This document shows, piece after piece, positions 27,744-36,790 of a stretch of DNA of 61,449 nt. Position numbers and translations under genes: made by a program. This stretch comes from Candidatus Gastranaerophilales bacterium (lineage in GTDB: Bacteria > Cyanobacteriota > Vampirovibrionia > Gastranaerophilales > Gastranaerophilaceae). The stretch covers positions 1 to 61,449 of the forward strand of contig CAAFVD010000101.1 of NCBI GenBank assembly GCA_900766355.1, read 5' to 3'. The stretch's first letter is position 1; each line of letters begins with the position of its first letter. The notes under the pieces were generated by a model that saw nothing but the letters and a program-made list of their open reading frames with translations, had not been told where the DNA came from and searched no databases.

Positions 27744-28360
27744 AAAATTTCTGACCACTTACTAAACTTAAAAAATGGACAATGACCACCTTCAATCTTA
27801 TTTATAATGACAGGATTCTTCCAATAATTCAACTGATTTTTTGTTGGAATAATTTTATCGTTATCAGAAATAATAACTTTATCGAATGAAACATATCTGC
27901 CTTCAATACCCATAAGGTTTTGTAATTCTTCTTTTTGTGAGTCTAAACTTCTATTTGAAAATTTATTAATGGGCGGGATATTGTCAAACATTCGTTCCAT
28001 AAATTTTTGACAACTAGATTGATTAAACCCTCTAACTGTTAATTTGTAAACTCTAGTAGGAATACCATATTCATCATCAATAGGTTTTGGGGTTCCGTTT
28101 ATCGCAATATATTTTTTTATGTTTCCAAATTCGTTATCAAATAAAGTTGAAATCATTACTCCCATTGACCAACCTACAATATATTTTTCTTTATATTTAT
28201 CAAGGTTTGGAAAATCTATATCTAAATCTCTATAATCATAAAGAATTAGCAAGTCGTAATCTTCTCTATCAAGGTGAGAAATGATGATTTCGTCCATACC
28301 CCAACCATTGAAAAAGATTATTAGTTTATTATTGTTGTTTTCATAAAATTTATATTTCAT
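27740..28360 (-). CDS. bioG: Pimeloyl-ACP methyl ester esterase BioG
   Basis: 206-residue alpha/beta hydrolase of the DUF452/BioG family. It opens with LIIFFNGWGMDE, has the nucleophile elbow VGWSMGV (catalytic Ser) and ends with ISDNDKIIPTKNQLNYW and EGGHCPF carrying the Asp and His. It releases pimeloyl-ACP from its methyl ester, the step BioH does in E. coli. It overlaps bioF by 11 nt and bioC by 4 nt, so expression is coupled. Confidence 0.88.
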   Translation of the reverse strand: MKYKFYENNNNKLIIFFNGWGMDEIIISHLDREDYDLLILYDYRDLDIDFPNLDKYKEKYIVGWSMGVMISTLFDNEFGNIKKYIAINGTPKPIDDEYGIPTRVYKLTVRGFNQSSCQKFMERMFDNIPPINKFSNRSLDSQKEELQNLMGIEGRYVSFDKVIISDNDKIIPTKNQLNYWKNPVIINKIEGGHCPFFKFSKWSEIL

Positions 28361-29498
28361 TTTTTATCACATCAAAAAGTCGTTTTACTTGTTCAAATTC
28401 CATATTAGCAGTAAGTGAAAGTCTTAAGCGAGATGTTCCAATAGGGACTGATGGTGGTCTTATTGGTAAAACAAAATATCCACATTCACAAAGTTTTTGT
28501 GCTATTTTTTCTGCTTTATCAGGACTTTTCATTACGATTGGAATAATTTGAGTTTCGGATATTGTATCCAAACCTATTTCTATTAAATATTTATGTACTT
28601 GAATAATTAATTTAGATAATTTTTCTCGTTGTTGCTCTAAAATATTTCTTTTTTCAGTCAGTAGCCAATTTGTCCACATAATGTTTACTGGTGGAATTGA
28701 AGTTGAAAAAATAAATGAACGAGCTTTGTTTATTAAATATTCAATTATATTTTTACTTGCAACTGCAAAAGCACCAAAAGATGCTAAAGCTTTTCCAAAA
28801 GTTGCAGTAATAATATCCACATCTTTATAATTAGACATGCCGGCACAGTTCTCATCAACTGCACCAAAAGCGTGTGCCTCATCTATCATTAGTAAAGAAT
28901 TATATTTCTTTTTTAATTCTATAAGTTTATCAATATCAGCGATGTCACCGTCCATACTAAACACAGACTCAGAGATAATAATAGCTCTGTTATATTTATC
29001 TCTGTGTTTTTTTAATAATTCTTCTAAGTTTTCGTAATCAAGATGTTTGTATCTATAAAATGTGCCTTCTGAAAGACGCATTCCGTCAATGATGCTGGCA
29101 TGATTCAGCTTGTCACAGAATATTACATCACCCTTACCAACCAAAGTTGAAACAACACCAAGATTGCATTGATATCCAGTATTAAAAATCAATGCAGCTT
29201 CTTTTTGAAACAAGTTTGCAATGGTTGTTTCTAAATCTTGATAAATTTGTGATGTGCCACTTAAAAGTCTTGCTGATGCAGAAGAAAAACAAAATTCAGG
29301 AGATTTGATAAATTCCGAACAAAATTCTTCTACCAACTCTTTGTTGGTGCTTAATCCCAAATAATCGTTTGAAGAAAAATTAACAAGTTTTTTGCCGTTT
29401 ACTATCGCACATTCACCTTGTTTTTGTTCTATAGGTGAAATATGTCTGAACATGTTGTTTTCTTTTAATAGTTTTAATTCTTCTTCTATATTTTGCAT
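28350..29498 (-). CDS. bioF: 8-amino-7-oxononanoate synthase
   Basis: PLP enzyme condensing pimeloyl-ACP with alanine. 382 residues; VNFSSNDYLGLS near the N-terminus, NTGYQCNLGVVSTL, DKLNHASIIDGMRLS, SVFSMDGDIADID, IDEAHAFGAV and the PLP-lysine segment TFGKALASFGAF. First gene of the biotin operon. There is no Shine-Dalgarno; TTAACT-N17-TAAAAT ends 6 nt before the ATG, suggesting a leaderless mRNA. bioA, bioD and bioB are not in the window. Confidence 0.94.
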   Translation of the reverse strand: MQNIEEELKLLKENNMFRHISPIEQKQGECAIVNGKKLVNFSSNDYLGLSTNKELVEEFCSEFIKSPEFCFSSASARLLSGTSQIYQDLETTIANLFQKEAALIFNTGYQCNLGVVSTLVGKGDVIFCDKLNHASIIDGMRLSEGTFYRYKHLDYENLEELLKKHRDKYNRAIIISESVFSMDGDIADIDKLIELKKKYNSLLMIDEAHAFGAVDENCAGMSNYKDVDIITATFGKALASFGAFAVASKNIIEYLINKARSFIFSTSIPPVNIMWTNWLLTEKRNILEQQREKLSKLIIQVHKYLIEIGLDTISETQIIPIVMKSPDKAEKIAQKLCECGYFVLPIRPPSVPIGTSRLRLSLTANMEFEQVKRLFDVIKNEI

Positions 29499-29504
29499 AA
29501 GATA

Positions 29505-29533
29505 ATTTTACTACAAATTTAATTTTCAGTTAA
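29505..29533 (-). promoter_or_regulatory. Promoter of the bioF-bioG-bioC operon
   Basis: On the minus strand TTAACT (29528-29533), 17-nt spacer, TAAAAT (29505-29510), 6 nt, ATG at 29498. I saw no clear BirA-type palindrome here. Confidence 0.5.
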
Positions 29534-29560
29534 TTCGTAATCTCGGTTATTATATCAAAT

Positions 29561-30112
29561 CTATTGATTGTCAGGAAACCAATTCACAAGAGAACGTATT
29601 TCTCCAAATTCAAGTTTATGATTTTTTGCTAATTTGCTATTAATAACAGAGGGTAAATCAAGGTTTTCTTTTATAGGCTCAATAGAAATTTCATTTCCAT
29701 CAAAAACTTTGCTAAAATTCAAGCCTTCATTACTGCATTGAGGGATTTTTACTTGTTTTGTTTTTTTATTAATTAAATATGCTAAACCAAATGTTCTACA
29801 AGTTATTCCACGATATTTGTATACGGCACATTTTTTATTGATTAAAAATGGGCATTGGTAATAAAAATGCTCAGAATGTCTGTTGTTTTTGACATTGTCT
29901 AAGTTGTTTTTTATTTGTTTACGCAAATCAACAGGAAGTTTTTTAAATCCTTCCATAATGTACATCATTTCTAATTGTGAAAAAGGATAATCTCCGACTT
30001 CACAACAACCTGCACAACCTTCTTTGCAACAGATGTGTTCCTTTTGTTCCGTAAAATATTTTTTTAGTTTTTTGTCAAAATCTTTTAAAAATTTCTCATA
30101 TCGTTTAAGCAT
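29561..30112 (-). CDS. YkgJ-family cysteine cluster protein
   Basis: 183 residues with the YkgJ-type cysteine pattern: CCKEGCAGCCEVGDYP, then CPFLINKKCAVYKYRGITCRTFG. Eight or more conserved cysteines suggest a metal or Fe-S site; the biochemical role of the family is not firmly known. The frame extends to 30157, but TATAAT at 30119-30124 sits 6 nt before the ATG at 30112, which fixes the start there and implies a leaderless mRNA. Single gene. Confidence 0.8.
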   Translation of the reverse strand: MLKRYEKFLKDFDKKLKKYFTEQKEHICCKEGCAGCCEVGDYPFSQLEMMYIMEGFKKLPVDLRKQIKNNLDNVKNNRHSEHFYYQCPFLINKKCAVYKYRGITCRTFGLAYLINKKTKQVKIPQCSNEGLNFSKVFDGNEISIEPIKENLDLPSVINSKLAKNHKLEFGEIRSLVNWFPDNQ

Positions 30113-30118
30113 AGTAAA

Positions 30119-30146
30119 ATTATAATTTATAAAACTTTTTTTACAA
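30119..30146 (-). promoter_or_regulatory. Promoter of the YkgJ-family gene
   Basis: TTGTAA (30141-30146), 16 nt, TATAAT (30119-30124) on the minus strand, then 6 nt to the ATG. Confidence 0.5.
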
Positions 30147-30214
30147 CGAGTTACCAAAGAGTTAGTGAAAAATTGCTAATATTCTCGTAAACTTAAATTG
30201 TCTATCATTTATGA

Positions 30215-30243
30215 TTGACAAATTGTAGTGAAAACACTACAAT
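30215..30243 (+). promoter_or_regulatory. Toxin-antitoxin promoter with embedded palindromic operator
   Basis: Perfect TTGACA (30215-30220), 17 nt, TACAAT (30238-30243). A perfect 9-bp palindrome ATTGTAGTG-aaaa-CACTACAAT at 30222-30243 fills the spacer and covers the -10. The ATG at 30250 is 6 nt past the -10, so the message is leaderless. This is the classic layout for autorepression by the antitoxin. Confidence 0.85.
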
Positions 30244-30249
30244 ATTAAT

Positions 30250-30567
30250 ATGTACAAGGTCGAATTTTTAAAATTAAAAAATGGAAAAGAACCGGTAAAA
30301 GAATGGTTGTTATCGCTTGATACATCAATACGAGTAAAGGTTGTTAAACGCTTGGAACGAATTTACGAGGGAAATTTTGGAAATTATAAATTAATAGCAC
30401 CAAACTTGTATGAATTAAAATTTAAAGTTGGCAAAGGGTATAGAGTTTATTACACAATTCAAGGCGATACGATTGTTCTATTGTTAAATGCAGGTGATAA
30501 GTCTCATCAAGCAAAAGATATAGAAATCGCGAACAAATATCTGAAAGAAGAGGTTAAAAATGTCTAA
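30250..30567 (+). CDS. RelE/HigB-type toxin of an addiction module
   Basis: 105 residues of the 'addiction module killer protein' type in the RelE/ParE superfamily, ribosome-dependent mRNA interferases by family. Visible are VKEWLLSLDTSIRVKVVKRLERI, LYELKFKVGKGYRVYY with the conserved RVYY, and LLLNAGDKSHQAKDIEIA with the typical GDK..Q..DI.KA tail. It precedes its antitoxin (HigB order), overlaps it by 8 nt, and has no Shine-Dalgarno because the transcript probably starts at its ATG. Confidence 0.9.
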   Translation: MYKVEFLKLKNGKEPVKEWLLSLDTSIRVKVVKRLERIYEGNFGNYKLIAPNLYELKFKVGKGYRVYYTIQGDTIVLLLNAGDKSHQAKDIEIANKYLKEEVKNV

Positions 30568-30847
30568 TTTAGATGATTTTATAATTGAACAATTACAAGA
30601 TGAACAGTTCCAAAAAGAATATATGAATCAAAGTTTATCAGAATATATAGAAGACGGTAATTTTAATGCGTTCTTTCGTTCTTTAGAATATGTAATAAAA
30701 TCAAGAGATAGTATTTCAGGTTTCTGCGATAAAGCAGGGCTGGATAGAACAATGCTTTACGAAGTGTTTAAAGGCGAAAGAGTTCCCAAAGTAGATACAT
30801 TGGCAAAAATCTTAAAAGCTCTGGGCTATAGCTTAAAAGTTGCGTAA
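30560..30847 (+). CDS. HigA-type helix-turn-helix antitoxin
   Basis: 95 residues. N-terminal half is the toxin-wrapping region; C-terminal half is a Xre-like HTH (GFCDKAGLDRTMLYEVFKGERVPKVDTLAKILKALGYSLKV), matching 'addiction module antidote' proteins. AGAGG inside the toxin gene precedes its ATG, so it can be translated more efficiently than the leaderless toxin. It is the likely repressor of the palindrome at 30222-30243. Confidence 0.9.
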   Translation: MSNLDDFIIEQLQDEQFQKEYMNQSLSEYIEDGNFNAFFRSLEYVIKSRDSISGFCDKAGLDRTMLYEVFKGERVPKVDTLAKILKALGYSLKVA

Positions 30848-30897
30848 ATAATTTGCTTGTATTTTTTTATATTTTATGTCAGAATGTAATCAATAAT

Positions 30898-30940
30898 TGA
30901 CAGAATGATTGTTGTGGAAGCTTTGTTTTATATTCTGTCA
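30898..30940. repeat. 9-bp inverted repeat upstream of the SNF2 gene
   Basis: TGACAGAAT (30898-30906) pairs perfectly with ATTCTGTCA (30932-30940) across 25 nt, and a further TGTCAGAATG lies at 30878-30887. It may be an operator or a loose stem between the toxin-antitoxin pair and the SNF2 gene. Confidence 0.4.
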
Positions 30941-30988
30941 GTTTTGCGAGATTTTTTAAAACCCGAAAAGGATGAGTAACTCTATTCA

Positions 30989-33900
30989 ATGAGTAAAGTT
31001 TTTCAATTTAATTACAAGACGATAAAAGATTTAGCTTCTGCCGGTAGTTGGCGTAGAGGTTATGAATATTACCAAAAAGATATGGTAATGAATGCTGAAC
31101 CTGTAAAAAATTTCTACAAGGCGAAAGTAAAAGGTAATTATCAAGATGCTTATACTACAGATTTGATTTTTAAGAAAAATACTGTCGAGGCAAGATGTAA
31201 TTGTCCGCTAAAAGAAGAATGGTGCAAACACTCTGTAGCAGTTGCTCTAAAGGCTATTAATGACCACGCTTATGAGGATTGGTTAGAAACTAAATTTGGC
31301 ATAGAACACGATTTACCTGATGAAAATACAGATTTGATGGATATTCCTCAAGGAAGTTATATTTTTCATTTCAACCCAAAAAGAAAACAGAATTTCTTTT
31401 CTGTTTTGATTAGAGATAGAAAAACAGGAAAAATTATTCGTTCAATAGAAAATGTTTTGAGAGCTTTGATAGAACTTCAACGTAGTAATCCTGATTTTAC
31501 GATTAATGATTCTCAAAAAGCAGAAGTTGCTATATTCCAAATGATATTTAAAATTGCAAGGCAAGATAAAAAAGCTGGTTGGTATGATATTCCTATTACG
31601 AAATTCCAACCAATGTTTCCTTTACTTGCTGCTGCTGATGAAGTTTTGGACGAAAAAACAAAACAAAGAATTAAATTTACAGATGAACAATGGAAATTGT
31701 CACTTGATGTATCAACTTCACCTAACGGTAGTATAATGTTAGCTCTTTATTGGGATAGACCAAATGATGATAATGTTTATCCTTTTGAAGAAGTAAAATA
31801 TTTTTCTCGTCAATTAAAATGGGGTAGATATAAGAACATAATATTCCCTATAAATGTTGCAATGAACGAACTTCCTCAAAATATTATCAAACAAACATTT
31901 ACGGATTTAAAAGATTCAGAGGGTGGTAAGTTTATTTATGAAGAATTACCTAAGATTCAACAGGTTATAGATGTTAATGTTTCTGAGCAGATAAGTAAGC
32001 TTATGCTTGAAGAACGTCCACCTTTGAATGTTGTGACTTTGGGTATTGATTATGACCAATCTTTAAAGGCTTCATTAGAATTTGATTATGACGGAGTGAG
32101 AGTTCCTTATTCCAAGAATAAAGATAAAAGTCCTTATGTGACTATTACAACCAAAAAATCAGGTGAGGATTATGTTTATTGGATAAAACGTAATTATGCA
32201 CATGAACAGTCTGCGTATCAAATGCTTTTGGCTTGTAAGTTTGTACCAATGCAAACAAACAATTTGGCTTTAGAAAAAGAAACTGCAATTGATTTTTACA
32301 ATTATTATATCAAGCAAGCTGGTGACGGTTGGAAGTTTGAAGAAAAAGATGATATGAACTTCTTTAAGCTTATGGAAGAACCATTCAGAATGTGCGCAAA
32401 AATTGATTTCTGTGAAGATGCTCCTGATGAATTTGAGATTCAACTTTATGGACAAGTTGGAGAAGAAGTTATTAATTTTGACGATATATATGACACTATT
32501 CAAAGTGGTGAAAAATATGCAAGAGTTAGGAGTTTGGGATTTGTAGAATATCCTGCTCAAAATATTTATCAGATGATGAGGTCTTTCAATTCGTTTGATG
32601 CTTATAGAAACAATGAAAACAAGTTTAGAGTAAAAACTTATCGTGCTGGTTTGATTCAAGAACTTAAAAACCTTGATTTTGAACTTGTGTTGAGTGATAA
32701 CTTTAAACAGTTTTGGGAACAAATTTCATCATTCTCAACTACAGAACATACAGAATTGCCAAAAGATATTAATGCTGAGTTTCGTGAATATCAGATTAAA
32801 GGTTTCAGCTGGCTTTGGTTTATGTATAAATATGGTTTGAATGGTATTCTTGCAGATGATATGGGGCTTGGTAAAACACTTCAAGCGTTGGCTCTTTTAC
32901 AAAAAGCTAAAGAGGTTGATGGCCCTGAACCAACTTTAGTAATTGCTCCAACTACAGTTGTATTTAACTGGGAAGCTGAAATTCAAAAATTCACTCCAGG
33001 GTTGAGTTGTTTAAAATTATCAGGTGTTGATAGAGCAAAATTGTTTGATGAGATTCCAAATTATGACATTGTTATTACAAGTTATGCGTTAATAAGACGT
33101 GATATTGAAAAATTTAGAAAATTCAATTTTAGATATATTGTACTTGATGAATCTCAAAATATTAAGAATGCTATTTCTCAAACAGCACAAGCAGTTAAAA
33201 CTTTGAATTCAAAACATAGACTTGCTTTATCAGGTACTCCAATAGAAAACAAACTTGAAGAATTATGGTCTGTATTTGACTTCTTGATGAATGGTTTCTT
33301 GTTCTCAATGGCTGAGTTCAATTCAAGATATGTAACACCTATCATGGAACGTCAAGATAAGACTGTTGAAAAACGTCTAAAATTACAAATATCTCCATTC
33401 ATTCTACGCCGTATGAAACGAGATGTTGCAAAAGATTTGCCGGATAAAGTTGAAAATATGGCATACTGTGAACTAACTCCTGAGCAAAAAGACTTCTATT
33501 TAGAAGTGTTAGATAGTACGAAAGAAGAATTGTTCAAGAGTATTGAGATGAATGGTCTTGAAAAGAGCAGAATGTCTATCTTCTCTGCATTGTTGAGATT
33601 GCGTCAAATCTGCTGTCACCCTAAACTTTATGACAAAGAACACGTTAAAGGTGTTATGCAATCAGGTAAATTTGAGTATCTTAAAGGCATGTTAGAACAA
33701 ATTGTTTCAGAAGGACACAGAGTTCTGTTATTCAGTCAATTTGTTGATATGCTTGATATTATTAAAGGCTGGTTGGATAGAGTAGGTATCGAATACGAAT
33801 ACTTGACTGGTAAAACAAAAGACCGTCAAAAAGCCGTTGAAAACTTTAATAACAATACAAGTGTTAAAGTGTTCTTGATTAGTTTGAAGGCTGGAGGTAC

Positions 33901-34174
33901 AGGTCTTAACCTTACTGGTGCAGATTATGTTATCCATTATGACCCTTGGTGGAACCCTGCAGTTGAAGATCAGGCTACAGATAGAGCTTATCGTATAGGA
34001 CAAACTAAGAAAGTATTTGTATATAGAATTATTACTAAAAATACTGTTGAAGAAAAAATCCAAAAACTTAAGACAAGAAAACGTGACCTTGTTGATAGCG
34101 TAATTTCTGTAGATAGAAATATTACGAAGTCTTTGACTATGGAAGATATCAAAGACATCTTCTCTGTGGATTAA
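30989..34174 (+). CDS. SWIM zinc-finger SNF2-family ATPase/helicase
   Basis: 1061 residues. An N-terminal SWIM zinc finger at about residues 70-90 (CNCPLKEEWCKHS) is followed by ~500 residues of bacterial SNF2-associated sequence. The SNF2 ATPase starts near 615: FREYQIKGFSWL, Walker A DDMGLGKTLQA, TSYALIRRD, Walker B VLDESQNIKN, and LSGTPIENKL. The helicase C domain has VLLFSQFVDMLDII, LISLKAGGTGLNLTGADYVIHYDPWWNPA and DRAYRIGQ. These proteins are dsDNA translocases acting on nucleoprotein or stalled RNA polymerase; the exact target is unknown. AAGGATGAG lies upstream. Free-standing gene. Confidence 0.93.
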   Translation: MSKVFQFNYKTIKDLASAGSWRRGYEYYQKDMVMNAEPVKNFYKAKVKGNYQDAYTTDLIFKKNTVEARCNCPLKEEWCKHSVAVALKAINDHAYEDWLETKFGIEHDLPDENTDLMDIPQGSYIFHFNPKRKQNFFSVLIRDRKTGKIIRSIENVLRALIELQRSNPDFTINDSQKAEVAIFQMIFKIARQDKKAGWYDIPITKFQPMFPLLAAADEVLDEKTKQRIKFTDEQWKLSLDVSTSPNGSIMLALYWDRPNDDNVYPFEEVKYFSRQLKWGRYKNIIFPINVAMNELPQNIIKQTFTDLKDSEGGKFIYEELPKIQQVIDVNVSEQISKLMLEERPPLNVVTLGIDYDQSLKASLEFDYDGVRVPYSKNKDKSPYVTITTKKSGEDYVYWIKRNYAHEQSAYQMLLACKFVPMQTNNLALEKETAIDFYNYYIKQAGDGWKFEEKDDMNFFKLMEEPFRMCAKIDFCEDAPDEFEIQLYGQVGEEVINFDDIYDTIQSGEKYARVRSLGFVEYPAQNIYQMMRSFNSFDAYRNNENKFRVKTYRAGLIQELKNLDFELVLSDNFKQFWEQISSFSTTEHTELPKDINAEFREYQIKGFSWLWFMYKYGLNGILADDMGLGKTLQALALLQKAKEVDGPEPTLVIAPTTVVFNWEAEIQKFTPGLSCLKLSGVDRAKLFDEIPNYDIVITSYALIRRDIEKFRKFNFRYIVLDESQNIKNAISQTAQAVKTLNSKHRLALSGTPIENKLEELWSVFDFLMNGFLFSMAEFNSRYVTPIMERQDKTVEKRLKLQISPFILRRMKRDVAKDLPDKVENMAYCELTPEQKDFYLEVLDSTKEELFKSIEMNGLEKSRMSIFSALLRLRQICCHPKLYDKEHVKGVMQSGKFEYLKGMLEQIVSEGHRVLLFSQFVDMLDIIKGWLDRVGIEYEYLTGKTKDRQKAVENFNNNTSVKVFLISLKAGGTGLNLTGADYVIHYDPWWNPAVEDQATDRAYRIGQTKKVFVYRIITKNTVEEKIQKLKTRKRDLVDSVISVDRNITKSLTMEDIKDIFSVD

Positions 34175-34450
34175 TAAAATATGTTATTGCAAAAAATCTA
34201 TGATTTTGAAGCAATCCATAACACTATCCACACGTCATTCTTCGGGCTACGCCCTCTGAATTTTTTGTCGGATTTTACTAAACTTGTCAGTTGGGCATAC
34301 TTGTCTGACAAATGTTTTTAAATTTACTTCTACAACTAAAGTATAAAATTAAACCATCAAAAGTATAAAATTACAGTTATATCCCTTGAATAGATGAGAA
34401 ATCCAATGTACCATGCTAGTAAATAGATAAGAAGAAAGGTAGAACGACCT
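34175..34450. other. Intergenic spacer with repeat fragments
   Basis: Contains a fragment of the dispersed repeat (CATTCTTCGGGCTACGCCCT at 34232-34260) and an inverted pair TTGTCAG (34284-34290) / CTGACAA (34305-34311). No supported gene. Confidence 0.5.
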
Positions 34451-36382
34451 ATGGGCATGGCAGCATCGCAAGCCAGATATATAGCACTTACTGCAAGGAA
34501 GAGTAATGTTGAATATGAAGGGCAACAGATTAACCAATCTCGTTTGATGCTTGCAAACCAATCAGCTGATTTGTTCAATCAAATGTTAGGTATGTCTGTT
34601 CCTACGGCACCGTCCTCTACTGATTTTTCAAAGCTACAATATTCGTATTCTGATGGTATAAATACTTCTGTTATCGAAAGTTATTATCAAATAGGAAAAG
34701 ATAGTGAAGATTACAACTATGTTGTATCAAGCTATCATATGGAAAAAGTTTATACTGGCTCTCGTAAACTGTTGAATGACCCTCAAATACAAGCAACGAA
34801 GAATGATAAGTATTCCTATGATCCAACTAAAAATCAAAAAGAAATTGGTGTAAAAGCAATTTTAACACCTGCACAAACTGGTAATAATACATATATTATT
34901 ACTGATACCAACAACAAAACACATACATTTAGACCTGTAAATAATGAGGATTCTAGCGAAAGAAGAAAAATCAATGCAATATCAGGTACTCAATATTCTG
35001 TTGATAATTTTTCTTATGATACTGCAGATGATAAATATATTTATACTTCGATTGAACATAATAAAATTGAAACAGGTGTTAGTACTGCGTCTTTTACTAA
35101 GAATGGTAATAACTACGATTATAAAAGTGTTACCTATATGCCTGTGGATTTAGCTACTCTTGATAATGACGACCAAACTTATAAAAATTTGCTTTCACTT
35201 TATGGTGATGATTTTGAGAAAGATGTAGCAAAGATTAAAAGTGGTGATGTCGCTGACAATACATATTATTCAGGAACATCTGGTGCTGATAATAATTATG
35301 CTAAAAACATAGATAAAACTGGTGAAACTACAGATATTTACAATGTAAAAAATGGTCAGGTTGAATACACAAAAGTCGATACAAAAGATTCTGTGCAAGA
35401 AGCAGAATTAATAAAAGTTTTTGGTGTTGATTATGATAAGAGTGATAAATATTATGTTCATAATTCAGGAACTCAGCAAGACCCTATATATAATTATATA
35501 GCTGAGTCAGATATTTTAAATGGTAAAAGTTCTGTTGAACATAAAGATAGAACTGTTACCTCAAGCAATTCATCATTAACATATTATACTGATGGTGACG
35601 GTAACTATGTTTTAGATACAGAAATCGCAAAAATGACAGTAGGAAGTGTCCTAAAAGTCCAACAAGCAGAATATACTCCTGACTTCACGAATTATACCGC
35701 AGTTGGGAACTCCGCTTTATCACAAATCACAACAGAAGATTACAAAAAGAACAAAGCAATATCAACAGAAATCCAACAAATTATAAAGGATATGAAAGGT
35801 GCTAATGGGAATGTATCTTCTGCAGAAAATTTCGCCAAGTGTTTTGATGCGTCAGGCGAATATATTGGAGGTATTTATACCTTTAAAATGGGAGGAACAA
35901 CGTATTATACAACTGAAATGGACTTGAAAAAGTCTATATCTAGTGCATATGATAAAGATTCTCTTGCAGATAATGGTATAGATAGTCAACAATCAAAACT
36001 TGCATATTATAATGCGGTATATTTAGATACAAAAGTAGAAGTTGTTCAAAAAGCACTTTTAGAATCAGATGGTTATGGTAGGTTTAAAACTGTAAAATTT
36101 GAAGATGATTCTGTTGTTTATACATTGAATGTTGAAACAGTTAATGATGATGCAGCTTATGAAGATGCTATGAATAAATATTATTATGAACAAGAAGTTT
36201 ATGATAAAAATATTACAGATATCAATGCAAAAACAGAAATTATACAAGCTCAAGATAGAACATTAGAACTAAGGCTTGAACAATTGAACACAGAACAGTC
36301 AGCACTTCAAAATGAAATGGAAGCTGTTAAAAAAGTCGTAGACAAACACGTAGAATCAGGATTTAAAACCTTTGGTGGTTAA
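34451..36382 (+). CDS. MGMAASQAR-type protein with flagellin-like terminal helices
   Basis: 643 residues, function unknown. The N-terminal ~50 residues (MGMAASQARYIALTARKSNV...QINQSRLMLANQSADLF) form a predicted amphipathic helix. The last ~60 (AQDRTLELRLEQLNTEQSALQNEMEAVKKVV) form a coiled coil, as in axial flagellar or type III-exported proteins where both ends pair. The long middle is Asn/Thr/Tyr/Asp-rich and low in cysteine, like exported surface proteins. I associate the start motif with multi-copy proteins of Gastranaerophilales. No classical signal peptide. GAAAGG lies about 12 nt before the ATG. Confidence 0.6.
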   Translation: MGMAASQARYIALTARKSNVEYEGQQINQSRLMLANQSADLFNQMLGMSVPTAPSSTDFSKLQYSYSDGINTSVIESYYQIGKDSEDYNYVVSSYHMEKVYTGSRKLLNDPQIQATKNDKYSYDPTKNQKEIGVKAILTPAQTGNNTYIITDTNNKTHTFRPVNNEDSSERRKINAISGTQYSVDNFSYDTADDKYIYTSIEHNKIETGVSTASFTKNGNNYDYKSVTYMPVDLATLDNDDQTYKNLLSLYGDDFEKDVAKIKSGDVADNTYYSGTSGADNNYAKNIDKTGETTDIYNVKNGQVEYTKVDTKDSVQEAELIKVFGVDYDKSDKYYVHNSGTQQDPIYNYIAESDILNGKSSVEHKDRTVTSSNSSLTYYTDGDGNYVLDTEIAKMTVGSVLKVQQAEYTPDFTNYTAVGNSALSQITTEDYKKNKAISTEIQQIIKDMKGANGNVSSAENFAKCFDASGEYIGGIYTFKMGGTTYYTTEMDLKKSISSAYDKDSLADNGIDSQQSKLAYYNAVYLDTKVEVVQKALLESDGYGRFKTVKFEDDSVVYTLNVETVNDDAAYEDAMNKYYYEQEVYDKNITDINAKTEIIQAQDRTLELRLEQLNTEQSALQNEMEAVKKVVDKHVESGFKTFGG

Positions 36383-36462
36383 TCTAAATAAAAAACTCTT
36401 TAAAAAGATACGTGTATTAAGAACACTTATTATTACAATATGTTAAAATTTCGTTGATTTTA

Positions 36463-36491
36463 TTGACAGTTAGTCGAAAAATTTATATTAT
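36463..36491 (+). promoter_or_regulatory. Sigma-70 promoter of the 63-aa gene
   Basis: TTGACA (36463-36468), 17 nt, TATTAT (36486-36491), about 25 nt of leader with AAAGGAG before ATG 36524. Confidence 0.75.
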
Positions 36492-36523
36492 TTAACACGT
36501 GACTTAGGGAAAGGAGTTATATC

Positions 36524-36715
36524 ATGGTAAAAGGATTAGGAAGAAAAATGAATGTGTACACAGCACCTCAAAAAGCAAAAGAAGCTACAAAGACTGTGAA
36601 AAATGTTGCAACAAAATTAACTCAACCAAACAAACTTACACAACCGTTGCAAGGTGGAATTACTGCAGTAGGTAGAGAATCAAACTATTCAAATTATTTA
36701 GATTTAATGGCTTAA
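36524..36715 (+). CDS. Small basic hypothetical protein
   Basis: 63 residues, rich in Lys/Thr/Gln (KAKEATKTVKNVATKLTQP), no membrane segment, no family recognised. A strong sigma-70 promoter, AAAGGAG ribosome binding site and a good terminator bracket it, so it is clearly expressed as its own unit. Codon use is like the neighbours. Confidence 0.7.
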   Translation: MVKGLGRKMNVYTAPQKAKEATKTVKNVATKLTQPNKLTQPLQGGITAVGRESNYSNYLDLMA

Positions 36716-36739
36716 TAGTTCATTGAAATTAAAATCTTG

Positions 36740-36780
36740 AATCGGTTAAATCAATGTGATTTAGCCGATTTTTCGTTTTT
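36740..36780 (+). terminator. Terminator of the 63-aa gene
   Basis: 14-bp stem AATCGGTTAAATCA / TGATTTAGCCGATT (one G-T pair), 3-nt loop and a T-rich tail. Confidence 0.85.
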
Positions 36781-36790
36781 ATATAATACA

